A model generated the notes under the pieces. That model saw only the letters and a program-made list of their open reading frames with translations. It searched no databases and was not told where the DNA came from. A stretch of 64,000 nt of DNA from SB11 sp037968475 (lineage in GTDB: Bacteria > Bacteroidota > Bacteroidia > UBA8524), in contig JBBKVO010000008.1 of NCBI GenBank assembly GCA_037968475.1, forward strand, positions 1 through 64,000, written 5' to 3'. The translations under genes and the position numbers were made by a program. Below, in pieces: positions 32,135 through 41,106 of the stretch; within the stretch, counting starts at the first letter, position 1, and each line of letters begins with the position of its first letter.

Positions 32135-34501
32135 ATGACGAAGATTTACTCAAAGCTAATTTTATTTTTCTTACTTGTTTTTCCATCGGCTATGCAGGCA
32201 CAGCACTGGCTGGGGTATGCCAATAGTAGCTACGCAGGTACTAATGGTATGTATCTAAATCCGGCTACTATAGCCAACAACAAGTATAATTTCTATCTCA
32301 ATTTGGCTAGTCTCAATACCAATTTATATAATAATTATATTAGCCTTGATTTACCCTATAGTGCTTGGCGTGTGCCTTTTGGAACAGTTCAAAGTCAATA
32401 TTTAGACGGTAGCGGAAACCCCACTTTTGAGAATAAATATCTTAAAGAAAACTTAAACGGGAAAAATAAGGACATAAGTTTTATGACCGAGGTTAGAGGA
32501 CCTTCGTTTCTATTTTCTATTGGCCCCAAACATACAATAGCCTTTGGTACTCGTGTACGGGCAGGTGTACAGCTGTTGGATTTGAATGAGAACCTTGCAC
32601 GTATAGCTCGTTGGGGAACTGACCCAACCGAGCCCGCTTTTTCAGGCCCTGATAGTTTGGCTTATAATACCCTTTACGGACAAAACGATTTTACACTAAA
32701 TGCTAATGCTTTTACCGAATATAGCTTTACCTACAGCGCTTTGGTATACGAGGATAAAGAACAAGCATTTAAAGTGGGCGTTACTGCAAAACGCCTTACA
32801 GGTTTGTATAGCTCATACTTTCAAAATAAGCCCAATGGTGGTATTATAGTGTACAATGGCGATAGTATGGGGTTTGTAAATACCAGTATACAATATGCCT
32901 ATGTTGATGAAAATTACTATACGGCCAACGGTGCTGATTTAAGCCTATCGCGCATATTGTTTAAAGACCCTTTGGGTAAAGGTTGGGGATTTGATATTGG
33001 TTTTACTTATGAGTATCGCCCCGATTACAAGGACTTTAAGTATACTATGGATGGTAAAAAACGGTACGATAGAAGTGCTGTTAAACATAAGTTTAGAATA
33101 GCCGCTGCCCTTACCGATTTAGGAGGTATAAACTATAATAATACCAAATGGGTAGGAGAGAGAGTGTTACCTCAAAATCTATCGGTAAATGTGGGGCAGT
33201 TTGATACTCTTAGACGTATGTTTGACGATTTTGGGCAAGAAAACGGTGATTTAAGCGGGTTTGATAGGATGAATACCTATATAGGTCGTTTAACTAATGG
33301 GTTTCAATCAGCCAATAATTCATTTCGTGCAAAGTTGCCGGCAACACTTAATCTTCAGTTTGATTATAATATATACCGCAACTTTTTTGCAAACGTTACT
33401 TATATACAAAGTTTGCGTAAAAAAGGTGGAGTGGGTATGCGCCACTTTAACCAACTTTCTGTAACCCCTCGGTATGAATCAAAGTGGTTTGAGGCAGCAG
33501 TTCCATTAGTAATCAACAACGATTTTAAATCGGTAAACTTTGGTTTGTTTTTCAAATTAGGACCAATGTTTATAGGGTCTGATAGGGTAGGGTCGTTACT
33601 ATTCAAATCACGTAACCTATACAGTATGGATGTATATGCAGGGGTAGCTATACCTATTGCTTACAAAAAACCGAGGGATAGAGACCATGATATGGTATCG
33701 AACAAAAAAGATAAGTGCCCTGATGTGGCGGGTGTATGGAAGTTTAAAGGCTGTCCTGATACAGATGGTGATGGTATTGCTGATAGTGAAGACCGTTGTC
33801 CAGATGTGGCAGGTATTAAAGCACTAAAAGGATGCCCTGATACTGATGGAGATGGTGTTACCGATACTGCCGATAAATGTCCTGATGTAGCGGGTGATAA
33901 GAAGTTTGACGGTTGCCCCGATACAGATGGTGATGGTATAGCTGATAGTGAAGATAGATGCCCTGATAAAGTGGGAACTGTTGAAATGAGTGGTTGCCCT
34001 GATACGGATGGGGATGGCGTGGCAGATGATGAAGATGATTGCCCTAATGTAGCAGGGTTGAAACAATTTGCGGGCTGCCCTGAAGTAGTAAAAAAGACTA
34101 CACCAACACCAACACCTAAACCACAGCCAAGAGCCGAAAATGAAGATAAGGTATTGCAAGAAGCATACGATAATATGCAATTTGCTACTGGTAGTGCTGT
34201 GATAAAAGAAGAATCGTACGAGGCACTGGATAAATTGGCACAGTTGCTTACTGCCAAACCAAACTATTTGGTTTCGATAGAAGGGCATACTGACAATGTT
34301 GGCGACCCTGCTGCTAACCTAGCGCTAAGCAAGCAAAGAGCACTTGCAGTAAGAAAATATCTTGTGGATAAAGGTATTGATAGCAAGCGTGTATTTACTG
34401 AAGGTTATGGCGATACAAACCCTATAGCTACCAATGCTACTGCGGAAGGAAGAAAGAAAAACCGTAGGGTTGAGTTCTTAATTATCCGTGTAGCTGAGTA
34501 A
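32135..34501 (+). CDS. second OmpA-family protein with DUF5723-like barrel and TSP3 repeats
   Basis: The ATG at 32135 starts MTKIYSKLILFFLLVFPSAM and a signal cleaved after QAQ; the longer in-frame reading from 32066 would run through the upstream terminator. The 788-residue protein repeats the plan of its neighbour: barrel (YANSSYAGTNGMYLNPATIA onward), five to six TSP3 repeats (CPDTDGDGIADSEDRCPD units), a Thr-Pro-rich hinge (KKTTPTPTPKPQPR) and the OmpA domain with VSIEGHTDNVGDPAANLALS and KNRRVEF. Fewer repeats and the hinge are the main differences. The two genes therefore arose by tandem duplication. Expected location is the outer membrane, with the C-terminus on peptidoglycan. Confidence 0.88.
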   Translation: MTKIYSKLILFFLLVFPSAMQAQHWLGYANSSYAGTNGMYLNPATIANNKYNFYLNLASLNTNLYNNYISLDLPYSAWRVPFGTVQSQYLDGSGNPTFENKYLKENLNGKNKDISFMTEVRGPSFLFSIGPKHTIAFGTRVRAGVQLLDLNENLARIARWGTDPTEPAFSGPDSLAYNTLYGQNDFTLNANAFTEYSFTYSALVYEDKEQAFKVGVTAKRLTGLYSSYFQNKPNGGIIVYNGDSMGFVNTSIQYAYVDENYYTANGADLSLSRILFKDPLGKGWGFDIGFTYEYRPDYKDFKYTMDGKKRYDRSAVKHKFRIAAALTDLGGINYNNTKWVGERVLPQNLSVNVGQFDTLRRMFDDFGQENGDLSGFDRMNTYIGRLTNGFQSANNSFRAKLPATLNLQFDYNIYRNFFANVTYIQSLRKKGGVGMRHFNQLSVTPRYESKWFEAAVPLVINNDFKSVNFGLFFKLGPMFIGSDRVGSLLFKSRNLYSMDVYAGVAIPIAYKKPRDRDHDMVSNKKDKCPDVAGVWKFKGCPDTDGDGIADSEDRCPDVAGIKALKGCPDTDGDGVTDTADKCPDVAGDKKFDGCPDTDGDGIADSEDRCPDKVGTVEMSGCPDTDGDGVADDEDDCPNVAGLKQFAGCPEVVKKTTPTPTPKPQPRAENEDKVLQEAYDNMQFATGSAVIKEESYEALDKLAQLLTAKPNYLVSIEGHTDNVGDPAANLALSKQRALAVRKYLVDKGIDSKRVFTEGYGDTNPIATNATAEGRKKNRRVEFLIIRVAE

Positions 34502-34569
34502 CTTTTTTTTAAGATTACAACATTTATTACTAAATAGCAGTCGTATAATAGTGACTCTTAATACTCATT

Positions 34570-35388
34570 ATGAAAAAGTTATCTTTACTAACCCTCTTTT
34601 TAGCAGTGGTTGTTGCATTTTCTTCTTGTAAAAAAAATGAAGAAACAGCTACTCCAGGTAACAATGAACCCATTATAACCCAGGAACAAAAAGCTGTAGG
34701 TTTTTACTTATCAGGTAACTGGTGCGGCCCATGCGGTTTGTATGGTAAACCGGCAATGGCTTCAATTGAGGCAGTACAAGGGGATAAATTTGTTGTAGTA
34801 TCTTGCCATTTAAATGGCTCAGGAATTCTTGATTCTCTAAACACTCCTGAAGCTAATGCTTTAGCAGGTGCATGGTCAGTAAAAGCAGTGCCCACTTGCG
34901 CACTTGGTGGTGCTGGTCTTAAAGGTTATAAAGTAGGTGGTGGTCAAGAAATGAAAACTGGTATTGAAGACCAAATAACAGTAATACAACGTGAAACTGC
35001 TTCTGCAAACTCATCTATTACAGCTACCCTTAATGGTACCGCACTTACAGTAAATACCAAAACCAAGTTTTTTGACGCTACTAGCGAAAAACACTTCATC
35101 TCTGTTTACATCATAGAAAACGATATTGCACTACGTCAATATGTTTCAGGTGCAGGTTGGGATGATAATGCTACACATAGTAACGTATTGCGCAAAGCGC
35201 TTACTACTAACACTACAGGTGATGATTTAGCTGAAACAGCTACAACTGGCCAAATAGTTTCTAAAGATTTCACAGGTACTATTGAGTCTACTTGGAAAAA
35301 AGACAACCTAAGGGTTGCTGTTGTAATATGGAAACAAGGTTCAACAGGCCGTGTTGTTGTAAACGGTACAGTAGCCAATATAAAATAA
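34570..35388 (+). CDS. Omp28-like lipoprotein with CGPC thioredoxin motif
   Basis: A 272-residue lipoprotein (lipobox VVAFSSC, cysteine at residue 20) and paralogue of 5738-6571. After a short spacer the domain begins with GFYLSGNWCGPCGLYGKPAM, where CGPC is the thioredoxin-type active-site motif, and continues with the VKAVPTC cis-Pro segment near residue 110. The second half carries the same STITATLNGTALTVNTKTKF beta module (in part: TLNGTALTVNTKTKF) as the first copy, and both end in a WKKDNLRVAVVIWKQ strand. It resembles Omp28-type surface proteins; whether the CGPC is catalytic is unknown. It has its own terminator at 35421-35447. Confidence 0.75.
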   Translation: MKKLSLLTLFLAVVVAFSSCKKNEETATPGNNEPIITQEQKAVGFYLSGNWCGPCGLYGKPAMASIEAVQGDKFVVVSCHLNGSGILDSLNTPEANALAGAWSVKAVPTCALGGAGLKGYKVGGGQEMKTGIEDQITVIQRETASANSSITATLNGTALTVNTKTKFFDATSEKHFISVYIIENDIALRQYVSGAGWDDNATHSNVLRKALTTNTTGDDLAETATTGQIVSKDFTGTIESTWKKDNLRVAVVIWKQGSTGRVVVNGTVANIK

Positions 35389-35420
35389 TTCACTCTTAAT
35401 CACTCTTAAAAAACTTTTTT

Positions 35421-35447
35421 AAAGCCCTGCTTGCAGGGCTTTTTTTG
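35421..35447 (+). terminator. Rho-independent terminator of 34570-35388
   Basis: AAAGCCCTGC and GCAGGGCTTT with a two-base loop, then TTTTT. Confidence 0.88.
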
Positions 35448-35624
35448 TTTCAATAAATTTCTACACTATTAGTTTTATGATAAACTAACTTGGTTAATTT
35501 TCTTAGAACTATTTTTGACTCGATGATGTGAATAACTAGCAATATTGTAATTAAGAAGAAGTAATAGTACCTAGTATAGGAGATTAAAACTAGATTTTTG
35601 ATAGAAACAAACAACCATAAGCTA

Positions 35625-36203
35625 ATGGATGAGTTAATTATAAATTATATCTCTAAATATATTTCACTTTCTGACGAAGAAATACGAATAGTTAGAGAGC
35701 AAAACCTGATAAGGCAGTATAAGAAAAATGAAGTATTGCTTGCCGAAGGAGAGTTGGCTACGGAATGTTATTTTATTTTGAGTGGATGTGTAAGGGCTTA
35801 TTATTTGATTGATGGGGAAGAACGAAATACTGCCTTTTATATCGAGAACCAAACAATTACTCCTATTAGCTACCAAACTCATTCTTTTTCTGAATATTAC
35901 TTGTCCTGTCTTGAAGACTGTATTATAGCAGTGGGTAGCGATGAACGAAACAAGGAATTGGTAGAAAAAATACCGAAATTATCATCTTTAATACTACAAA
36001 TGAACGGTGAGCTGTTGATGCAAAAAACGGTTGAATTAGATGATTTTAAGAATTATAATCCTGAACAACGATATTTAAAGCTATTAGAAAAAAATACCGA
36101 TTTAGCAAACCGAGTGCCTTTATATCACCTGGCAAGCTATTTAGGTATTACGCAAGTATCATTGAGTCGAATTCGTAAAAGAATTTCCCTTCAGCATCGC
36201 TAA
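35625..36203 (+). CDS. Crp/Fnr-family transcriptional regulator
   Basis: A 192-residue regulator from the ATG at 35625; a TTG nine codons upstream would give 201 residues. The N-terminal cyclic-nucleotide-binding beta-roll runs from about 10 to 120 (EVLLAEGELATECYFILSGC is typical; quoted in part), and the C-terminal winged helix from about 140 (YNPEQRYLKLLEK, YHLASYLGITQVSLSRIRKR) has a complete recognition helix. The phosphate-binding cassette looks degenerate, so the effector may not be cAMP. It is followed after 80 bases by a DUF4386 membrane protein, and ATTATCAAAAGATAAT (36214-36229) between them is a palindrome that could be an operator or part of a terminator. Targets are unknown. Confidence 0.82.
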   Translation: MDELIINYISKYISLSDEEIRIVREQNLIRQYKKNEVLLAEGELATECYFILSGCVRAYYLIDGEERNTAFYIENQTITPISYQTHSFSEYYLSCLEDCIIAVGSDERNKELVEKIPKLSSLILQMNGELLMQKTVELDDFKNYNPEQRYLKLLEKNTDLANRVPLYHLASYLGITQVSLSRIRKRISLQHR

Positions 36204-36213
36204 GTCTATATTT

Positions 36214-36233
36214 ATTATCAAAAGATAATTTTT
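36214..36233 (+). promoter_or_regulatory. palindrome between the Crp-like and DUF4386 genes
   Basis: ATTATC, AAAA, GATAAT, followed by TTTTTC: either a weak terminator or an operator. TACTTTTG at 36251-36258, 26 bases before the next ATG, is a -7 type element. Confidence 0.35.
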
Positions 36234-36283
36234 CAAAAAATAGCAAACTATACTTTTGCTCTACATAATAATTAGTAGAGTAA

Positions 36284-36979
36284 ATGGATACGGTTTTCAT
36301 AGAAAAAAAGAATGATAAAACAAATGCTTCCCTTACGGGATCATTTTTTATAGTGGCTGCTATATCGTCTATTGTTGGGTTGAAGCTGTACGACCCTATT
36401 TTAGCCGATGATAATTTTATTATTTCAGGAAGCAATAATTACAGTCAAATTATTTTAGGGGCTATTAACGAATTGATTTTAGCCGTAACAGCAATAGGTA
36501 CAGGAATAATGCTATATCCATATCTAAAACGATACAATGAAAGTTTAGGGATAGGTTATCTCAGTTTCAGAATATTAGAAGTTGTTTTTATTTTATTGGG
36601 CATCATCAGTGTTTTGTCAGTACTTTCAATAAGTCAGTATTATACATCCAATACTATTACCGATAAAGCGTATGCTACATCAATAGGGTTAACATTTATT
36701 GCAATGCATAAATGGACTTTTATTTTAGGTCCTAATTTTATGCTGGGAATTAATACTTTTCTATATAGCCATGTGTTTCGCAAAACTGGTCTTGTACCTA
36801 AAAAATTATCAATATTGGGTGTAATAGCCTCATGCCTAATTATGATTGCTGCTTTGCTTGAAATGTTTGGGATAATTGAGCAAATCTCGATGTGGGGCAT
36901 TTTGTTGGCATTGCCCATTGCTACTTACGAAATATCGCTGGCAATTTGGTTAATAGCAAAAGGGTTTAAAGTGGTTTAG
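36284..36979 (+). CDS. DUF4386-like membrane protein
   Basis: A 231-residue protein with about six transmembrane helices (FFIVAAISSIVGLKLY, ILGAINELILAVTAIGTGIM, LSFRILEVVFILLGIISVLS, WTFILGPNFMLGINTFLYSH, LGVIASCLIMIAALLEMFG and the last helix near the C-terminus). The pattern, with a LYPYLKRYNESLGIGYLSFR loop and GIISVLSVLSIS, fits the DUF4386 family of unknown function, common in Bacteroidota and Firmicutes. It lies directly after a Crp-like regulator gene on the same strand, a pairing seen elsewhere for this family as far as I remember, so it may be its target. There is no catalytic motif visible. Confidence 0.75.
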   Translation: MDTVFIEKKNDKTNASLTGSFFIVAAISSIVGLKLYDPILADDNFIISGSNNYSQIILGAINELILAVTAIGTGIMLYPYLKRYNESLGIGYLSFRILEVVFILLGIISVLSVLSISQYYTSNTITDKAYATSIGLTFIAMHKWTFILGPNFMLGINTFLYSHVFRKTGLVPKKLSILGVIASCLIMIAALLEMFGIIEQISMWGILLALPIATYEISLAIWLIAKGFKVV

Positions 36980-37002
36980 CGCACGAGGAGTTAAGCTAAT
37001 AA

Positions 37003-37929
37003 TCATCCTGCATTGTCAGTATGAAGAACTTTGTTTATATGCCCGATAATATCCGTTAGCTGTGTTGACTCAAACCAAGTGTATTCTGTATCTTTTCTAA
37101 ACCACGTCAGTTGCCTTTTAGCATAATTACGAGTATGTTGTTGTATCAACTCAATAGCTTGTTTTAGCGATGTAGTACCGTCGAAATAATCAAACAGCTC
37201 TTTATAGCCCACAGTTTGCAATGCATTCAACGCTCTGTAGGGTAATAAATTTTTAACTTCATCTTCAAGTCCTGCGGCCATCATCTCCTCTACACGTTTA
37301 TTAATACGGTGGTATAGTGTTTCTCTATCAGTGTTTAAAGCAATTTTTATAGGTATAAATTTGCGTGTAGTAGCGGCATTACTTCTTAGTACTGATGCTT
37401 TTTGACCTGATGTGATACAAATTTCAAGTGCACGTATTACCCTGCGGTGGTTGCTCATATCTATTGCAGTATAACTATCCTCGTCAAGCTCTTTTAGTTG
37501 CTGTGCAAGTGGTATTAAGCCCTCGTTTTGATAACGTTGGTTTAGTGTTTGGCGTATATCATCGTTAGATGGTAAATCGTCCAATCCATTCAGTAGCGCA
37601 TTTATAAACAAACCTGAGCCACCTACTAAAATAACTATGTCGTGTTTTGTATAAAGTGAATTTAAAAGCTGCAATGCTTCGCGCTCAAAATCACCTGCTG
37701 TATAGGGTTGTTGTATGCCTATATGACCTATATAATGATGTGGGGCAGCCGCAATCTCATCGGTTGATGGTTTTGCTACCCCAATATTTAACTCGCGGTA
37801 AAATTGCCTTGAATCGGCAGAGATAATCTCAGTAGTATAATGTTGGGCAAGTTGTATAGCTAGGGCTGTTTTGCCAATAGCCGTTGGCCCAGCCACAACT
37901 ATAAGGTATTTTGGTTTTTCAAGTGCCAA
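37003..37929 (-). CDS. miaA: tRNA dimethylallyltransferase
   Basis: Adds the dimethylallyl group from dimethylallyl diphosphate to A37 of tRNAs reading UNN codons. The 308-residue protein has the Walker A VVAGPTAIGKTALAIQLA near the start, the signature ISADSRQFYRELNIGVAKPS (DSRQFYR is diagnostic), YTAGDFEREA, the LVGGSGLFINALLNG loop that binds the phosphate of the isoprenoid, and NHRRVIRALEI. Length and blocks are complete. The upstream gene on the same strand (37933-38529) leaves just three bases between stop and start, so the two are cotranscribed; cca lies before that. Confidence 0.95.
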   Translation of the reverse strand: MALEKPKYLIVVAGPTAIGKTALAIQLAQHYTTEIISADSRQFYRELNIGVAKPSTDEIAAAPHHYIGHIGIQQPYTAGDFEREALQLLNSLYTKHDIVILVGGSGLFINALLNGLDDLPSNDDIRQTLNQRYQNEGLIPLAQQLKELDEDSYTAIDMSNHRRVIRALEICITSGQKASVLRSNAATTRKFIPIKIALNTDRETLYHRINKRVEEMMAAGLEDEVKNLLPYRALNALQTVGYKELFDYFDGTTSLKQAIELIQQHTRNYAKRQLTWFRKDTEYTWFESTQLTDIIGHINKVLHTDNAG

Positions 37930-37932
37930 GGT

Positions 37933-38529
37933 TTAGTCCTCGTCCAGTAAGCTCAAGTCTTCATCTCCGCCTAGTTCGTCATCTTCTTCCTCGCTATTTT
38001 CATCGTCATCAGTGGCATCACCAAAACCTTCGTGCTCTTTTAGCTCTTCTTCGCTTACATCACCTGCCAATAAATTGCGGGCTATGTATTCAAACTCATC
38101 TTCTTCAAGCCCTTCGCCAAATTTTTTATCATTGGCAGCATATTGTTTGGGTGGTTTGCCCGAAGTTTTAAATATATTGGGATAATCGGTAGCGGGGTTC
38201 TCGGTCATTACTATACCTGCCAATTCGCAATTAAACCACCATTGCCCATCGTATACAAAAAGTATTTTTTGGTGCGGGTCGTTTATAAAAGCATTTAGTT
38301 TGGCATCTTTCATCACAGGGTTTTCGCCCTTTTTCTGTTTATTTATTTCCTGCCCTTTTCTCCACAAGTCATCACTCATGAAAAAAGTAGCATCGTGTTG
38401 ATTATCAAATCCAACAGATTGTAAAATAACATCGTGAAAGTGGGTGAATGTTTGTCCGGGTTTAATTTCAATTACCCTGTATACATCCTCGTTGTCTTCA
38501 AAGTAGACTTTAAACTTATATAGTGGCAT
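37933..38529 (-). CDS. plasmid pRiA4b ORF-3-like family protein
   Basis: The start is the ATG at 38529 (MPLYKFKVYFEDNEDVYRVI); six residues of upstream in-frame sequence look non-coding. The 198-residue protein matches the pRiA4b ORF-3 family in its first 120 residues (YRVIEIKPGQTFTHFHDVIL, the FMSDDLWRKGQEI strand, LFVYDGQWWFNCELAGI), and ends with an Asp/Glu-rich tail from about 160 (DDDENSEEEDDELGGDED). The family is scattered over plasmids and chromosomes, and its function is unknown. Its place between cca and miaA, three bases from miaA, makes a role in tRNA maturation or its regulation a reasonable guess, no more. Confidence 0.72.
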   Translation of the reverse strand: MPLYKFKVYFEDNEDVYRVIEIKPGQTFTHFHDVILQSVGFDNQHDATFFMSDDLWRKGQEINKQKKGENPVMKDAKLNAFINDPHQKILFVYDGQWWFNCELAGIVMTENPATDYPNIFKTSGKPPKQYAANDKKFGEGLEEDEFEYIARNLLAGDVSEEELKEHEGFGDATDDDENSEEEDDELGGDEDLSLLDED

Positions 38530-38584
38530 AGTGTTTCTTGAAAGCAAATTAACTAAAAAAGCTAATTGTACTAAAATTTTAGTG

Positions 38585-39994
38585 TTATTTTGATTTTAAG
38601 CCCATTTGTTCCGCCGTCTTCAACATTAATTGTAATGCCTCTTCGCGGTTGTTTTTTATTTCGCCTTCTAAAATGGCTTCACGCACCACATTTTTTATCT
38701 CACCAATTTGTGTATTGTTTTGCAACTCTATGGCTTCCATAATATCAAAACCTGTGATGGGTGGCTGAAAACTGCGCAGGTTATCACGTTCGGTAACGTC
38801 TTCAATTTTTTGACGAACGACTACAAGATTAGCCAAAAACTTTTTCACCTTAGCCTCATTTTTCGATGTAATGTCGGCTTTGCAAAGCGTTAGCAAATCG
38901 CCTACATCTTCACCCGCATCAACAATAAGGCGGCGTATGGCACTATCGGTAACCACTTCTTGCGATAAAACTATAGGGCGAAGGTGCAAGGCCACCAACT
39001 TTTCTACATACTTCATCTTTTCATTTAGCGGAAGTTTGAGGCGGGTAAAAATCTTCTTCACCATTCGTGCGCCTTTGTCTTCGTGTCCATGAAAAGTCCA
39101 GCCATGACCGTTCTCAAACCGTTTTGTTAGTGGTTTGGCTATATCGTGCAATATAGCTGCCCAGCGCAACCAAAGGTCGGTAGTATCTTGGCTTATATTA
39201 TCCAACACTTGCAAGGTGTGGTAAAAATTGTCTTTATGTCCTTTGCCGTTTATTATTTCTACGCCCTGCATGGCTACCAGTTCAGGAAAAATAATTTTTA
39301 GCAAACCTGTATCGTACAAGTATAAAAAACCAGTGGATGGGGTAGGTGCAAGTATTATTTTGTTTAGCTCGTCGCTAATGCGCTCCATCGATACTATTTT
39401 TATCCTTTCGGCATTGCGGTGTATAGCTTCAAGTGTTTTAGGTTCAATAGTAAAACCCAGTTGACTTGCAAAGCGTATACCACGCATCATGCGCAAAGGA
39501 TCGTCGCTAAACGTTATATCGGCATCTTGTGGTGTGCGGATAATTTTGTTTTCTAAATCTTTTATTCCGTCAAAAGGGTCAAGCAATTCACCGTAGGTAT
39601 CTTTATTTAGTGAAATTGCTAAGGCATTGATGGTGAAATCGCGACGGTTTTGGTCGTCTTCCAATGTGCCATCCTCAACAATAGGTTTGCGCGAGTTACG
39701 GTTGTACGATTCTTTGCGTGCGCCTACAAACTCTATATCCCAACCGTCATCGGTTTTTAGCATGGCAGTGCCAAAGTTTTTAAAAAAACTAACGTGTGGG
39801 GTATTGGGTAGGTTGTTGGCCACCTCATGCGCTAAATCAATACCACTGCCAATGGCAACTATATCAACGTCTTTACTATCGCGACCTAAAAAAATATCAC
39901 GTACAAAACCGCCAATAGCATAGCACTCTACACCAAGTTTTTGGGCAGCTTGACCTATTACTTCAAATACGGGATGGCTTAGGTGCTGTTTCAT
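38585..39994 (-). CDS. cca: CCA tRNA nucleotidyltransferase with HD domain
   Basis: Builds or repairs the CCA end of tRNA without a template. The 469-residue protein starts with the class II nucleotidyltransferase head, AIGGFVRDIFLGRDSKDVDI, where the two Asp of DVDI bind metal, then the NRRDFTINALAISLNKD and DPLRMMRGIRFASQLGF neck motifs. An HD phosphohydrolase domain follows with ILHDIAKPLTKRF and FHGHEDKGARM, which may confer 2',3'-cyclic phosphodiesterase activity. The protein is full length. It is the first gene of a group with the pRiA4-type gene (55 bases downstream) and miaA, all on the minus strand. Confidence 0.92.
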   Translation of the reverse strand: MKQHLSHPVFEVIGQAAQKLGVECYAIGGFVRDIFLGRDSKDVDIVAIGSGIDLAHEVANNLPNTPHVSFFKNFGTAMLKTDDGWDIEFVGARKESYNRNSRKPIVEDGTLEDDQNRRDFTINALAISLNKDTYGELLDPFDGIKDLENKIIRTPQDADITFSDDPLRMMRGIRFASQLGFTIEPKTLEAIHRNAERIKIVSMERISDELNKIILAPTPSTGFLYLYDTGLLKIIFPELVAMQGVEIINGKGHKDNFYHTLQVLDNISQDTTDLWLRWAAILHDIAKPLTKRFENGHGWTFHGHEDKGARMVKKIFTRLKLPLNEKMKYVEKLVALHLRPIVLSQEVVTDSAIRRLIVDAGEDVGDLLTLCKADITSKNEAKVKKFLANLVVVRQKIEDVTERDNLRSFQPPITGFDIMEAIELQNNTQIGEIKNVVREAILEGEIKNNREEALQLMLKTAEQMGLKSK

Positions 39995-40069
39995 TTTACG
40001 GGCGGCAAAGATAGGACACCAATTTGAAAATATTAGGAGTTGAAATAGTGATTTTCTTTTATACTGATG

Positions 40070-41071
40070 CTACTGTATAGCATCCACCATTTTTTGCACA
40101 TCAATAGTTAAAGCGCATTTAAAATGCCCTTTAGGGCAGGCTTTATGACCGTGTAGTCCACAAGGGCGGCAATCCAACAGTAAATCAGTTTCTATAATAA
40201 CGCTATTGTCGCTTAGTGGGCCAAAACCAAAGCTGCTTACTGTGCTGCAAAATAGTGCCCGTGCAGGTGCATTGATGGATGATGCTAAATGCAATGGAGC
40301 TGAATCGTTAGTGTAATTCATCACAGCATCGCGCATTAGGGCGGTGGTTTTTAATAAACTAAGCTGCCCTGCAAGATTGGTGCAAGATGCGTTGGTATTT
40401 GTAACTGTGTTTATTATTTCGTTGCACAATGTGGCATCATTTGGAGCGCCTAATAAAAACACATTAATGGGCGAGGGGATAGCATTAAGAAACTCTACCC
40501 ATTTTTCTTTGGGAAACTGCTTGGTAAACCACACTGAGGCAGGTGCAATACAAATGTACGGAGCACTTTTATACCCTTCTACTTTTTGGTAATCGGTAGG
40601 CGAGGGGTATAGTTTTGGATTTGCAGCCTCATCATCAGTAATCGAGCTTATTAAATAATGGTTTCTTACAATCTCGTGGTGGTTGTACTGGTGTTGTATT
40701 TTTTGGGTGAAAAGAAACGACATCGGATTTTTACTAAACCCTATAGTTTTTTTGGCTTTTGAGAATGCTGTAAGAAAACCCGATGCTGCAAAACGCTGTA
40801 AATTGACTACTAAGTCATGTCTGTTGTTCCTGATGATTTTCAATGTGTTAAGTAGGTTTTTGTATTTGCCGTTTTTCTTATCCCACACCAACAACTGATG
40901 TATAAATGGATGTTGGGCAAACAAACCCTCGTTGCCTTTACGAACCAAAAAATCTATTTGAGCAGTGGGGTAGTATTGGTGCAGTTTTTCAAGAATACCT
41001 GTGGCCAAAATAGCATCGCCAATAAAAGCGGTTTGTATAACAAGTATTTTATTTAGCTGTTGGGTTGCCAT
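40070..41071 (-). CDS. glycosyltransferase family 9 (heptosyltransferase-like)
   Basis: A 333-residue cytoplasmic glycosyltransferase of the ADP-heptose type GT-B family. The N-terminal part shows KILVIQTAFIGDAILATGI and the LLVWDKKNG strand; the sugar-nucleotide domain has YICIAPASVWFTKQFPKEKW and TNDSAPLHLASSINAPARAL, the latter being the family's donor-binding motif. The segment RPCGLHGHKACPKGHFKC, with four cysteines, resembles the C-terminal part of lipopolysaccharide heptosyltransferases. It most likely adds a heptose or related sugar to the LPS or glycolipid core. Neighbours (ADP-ribosylglycohydrolase, cca) give no further clue, and it appears to be a single-gene unit on the minus strand. 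Confidence 0.85.
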   Translation of the reverse strand: MATQQLNKILVIQTAFIGDAILATGILEKLHQYYPTAQIDFLVRKGNEGLFAQHPFIHQLLVWDKKNGKYKNLLNTLKIIRNNRHDLVVNLQRFAASGFLTAFSKAKKTIGFSKNPMSFLFTQKIQHQYNHHEIVRNHYLISSITDDEAANPKLYPSPTDYQKVEGYKSAPYICIAPASVWFTKQFPKEKWVEFLNAIPSPINVFLLGAPNDATLCNEIINTVTNTNASCTNLAGQLSLLKTTALMRDAVMNYTNDSAPLHLASSINAPARALFCSTVSSFGFGPLSDNSVIIETDLLLDCRPCGLHGHKACPKGHFKCALTIDVQKMVDAIQ

Positions 41072-41106
41072 TGGGGCAAAGATAATGAAGATGTTATTGA
41101 ATAAAC

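Noticed and set aside
33661..34257. A 198-codon minus-strand frame with repeats of SVSGQP type
   Set aside because: It mirrors the TSP3 calcium repeats of the OmpA gene on the other strand; the repetition is inherited from them.
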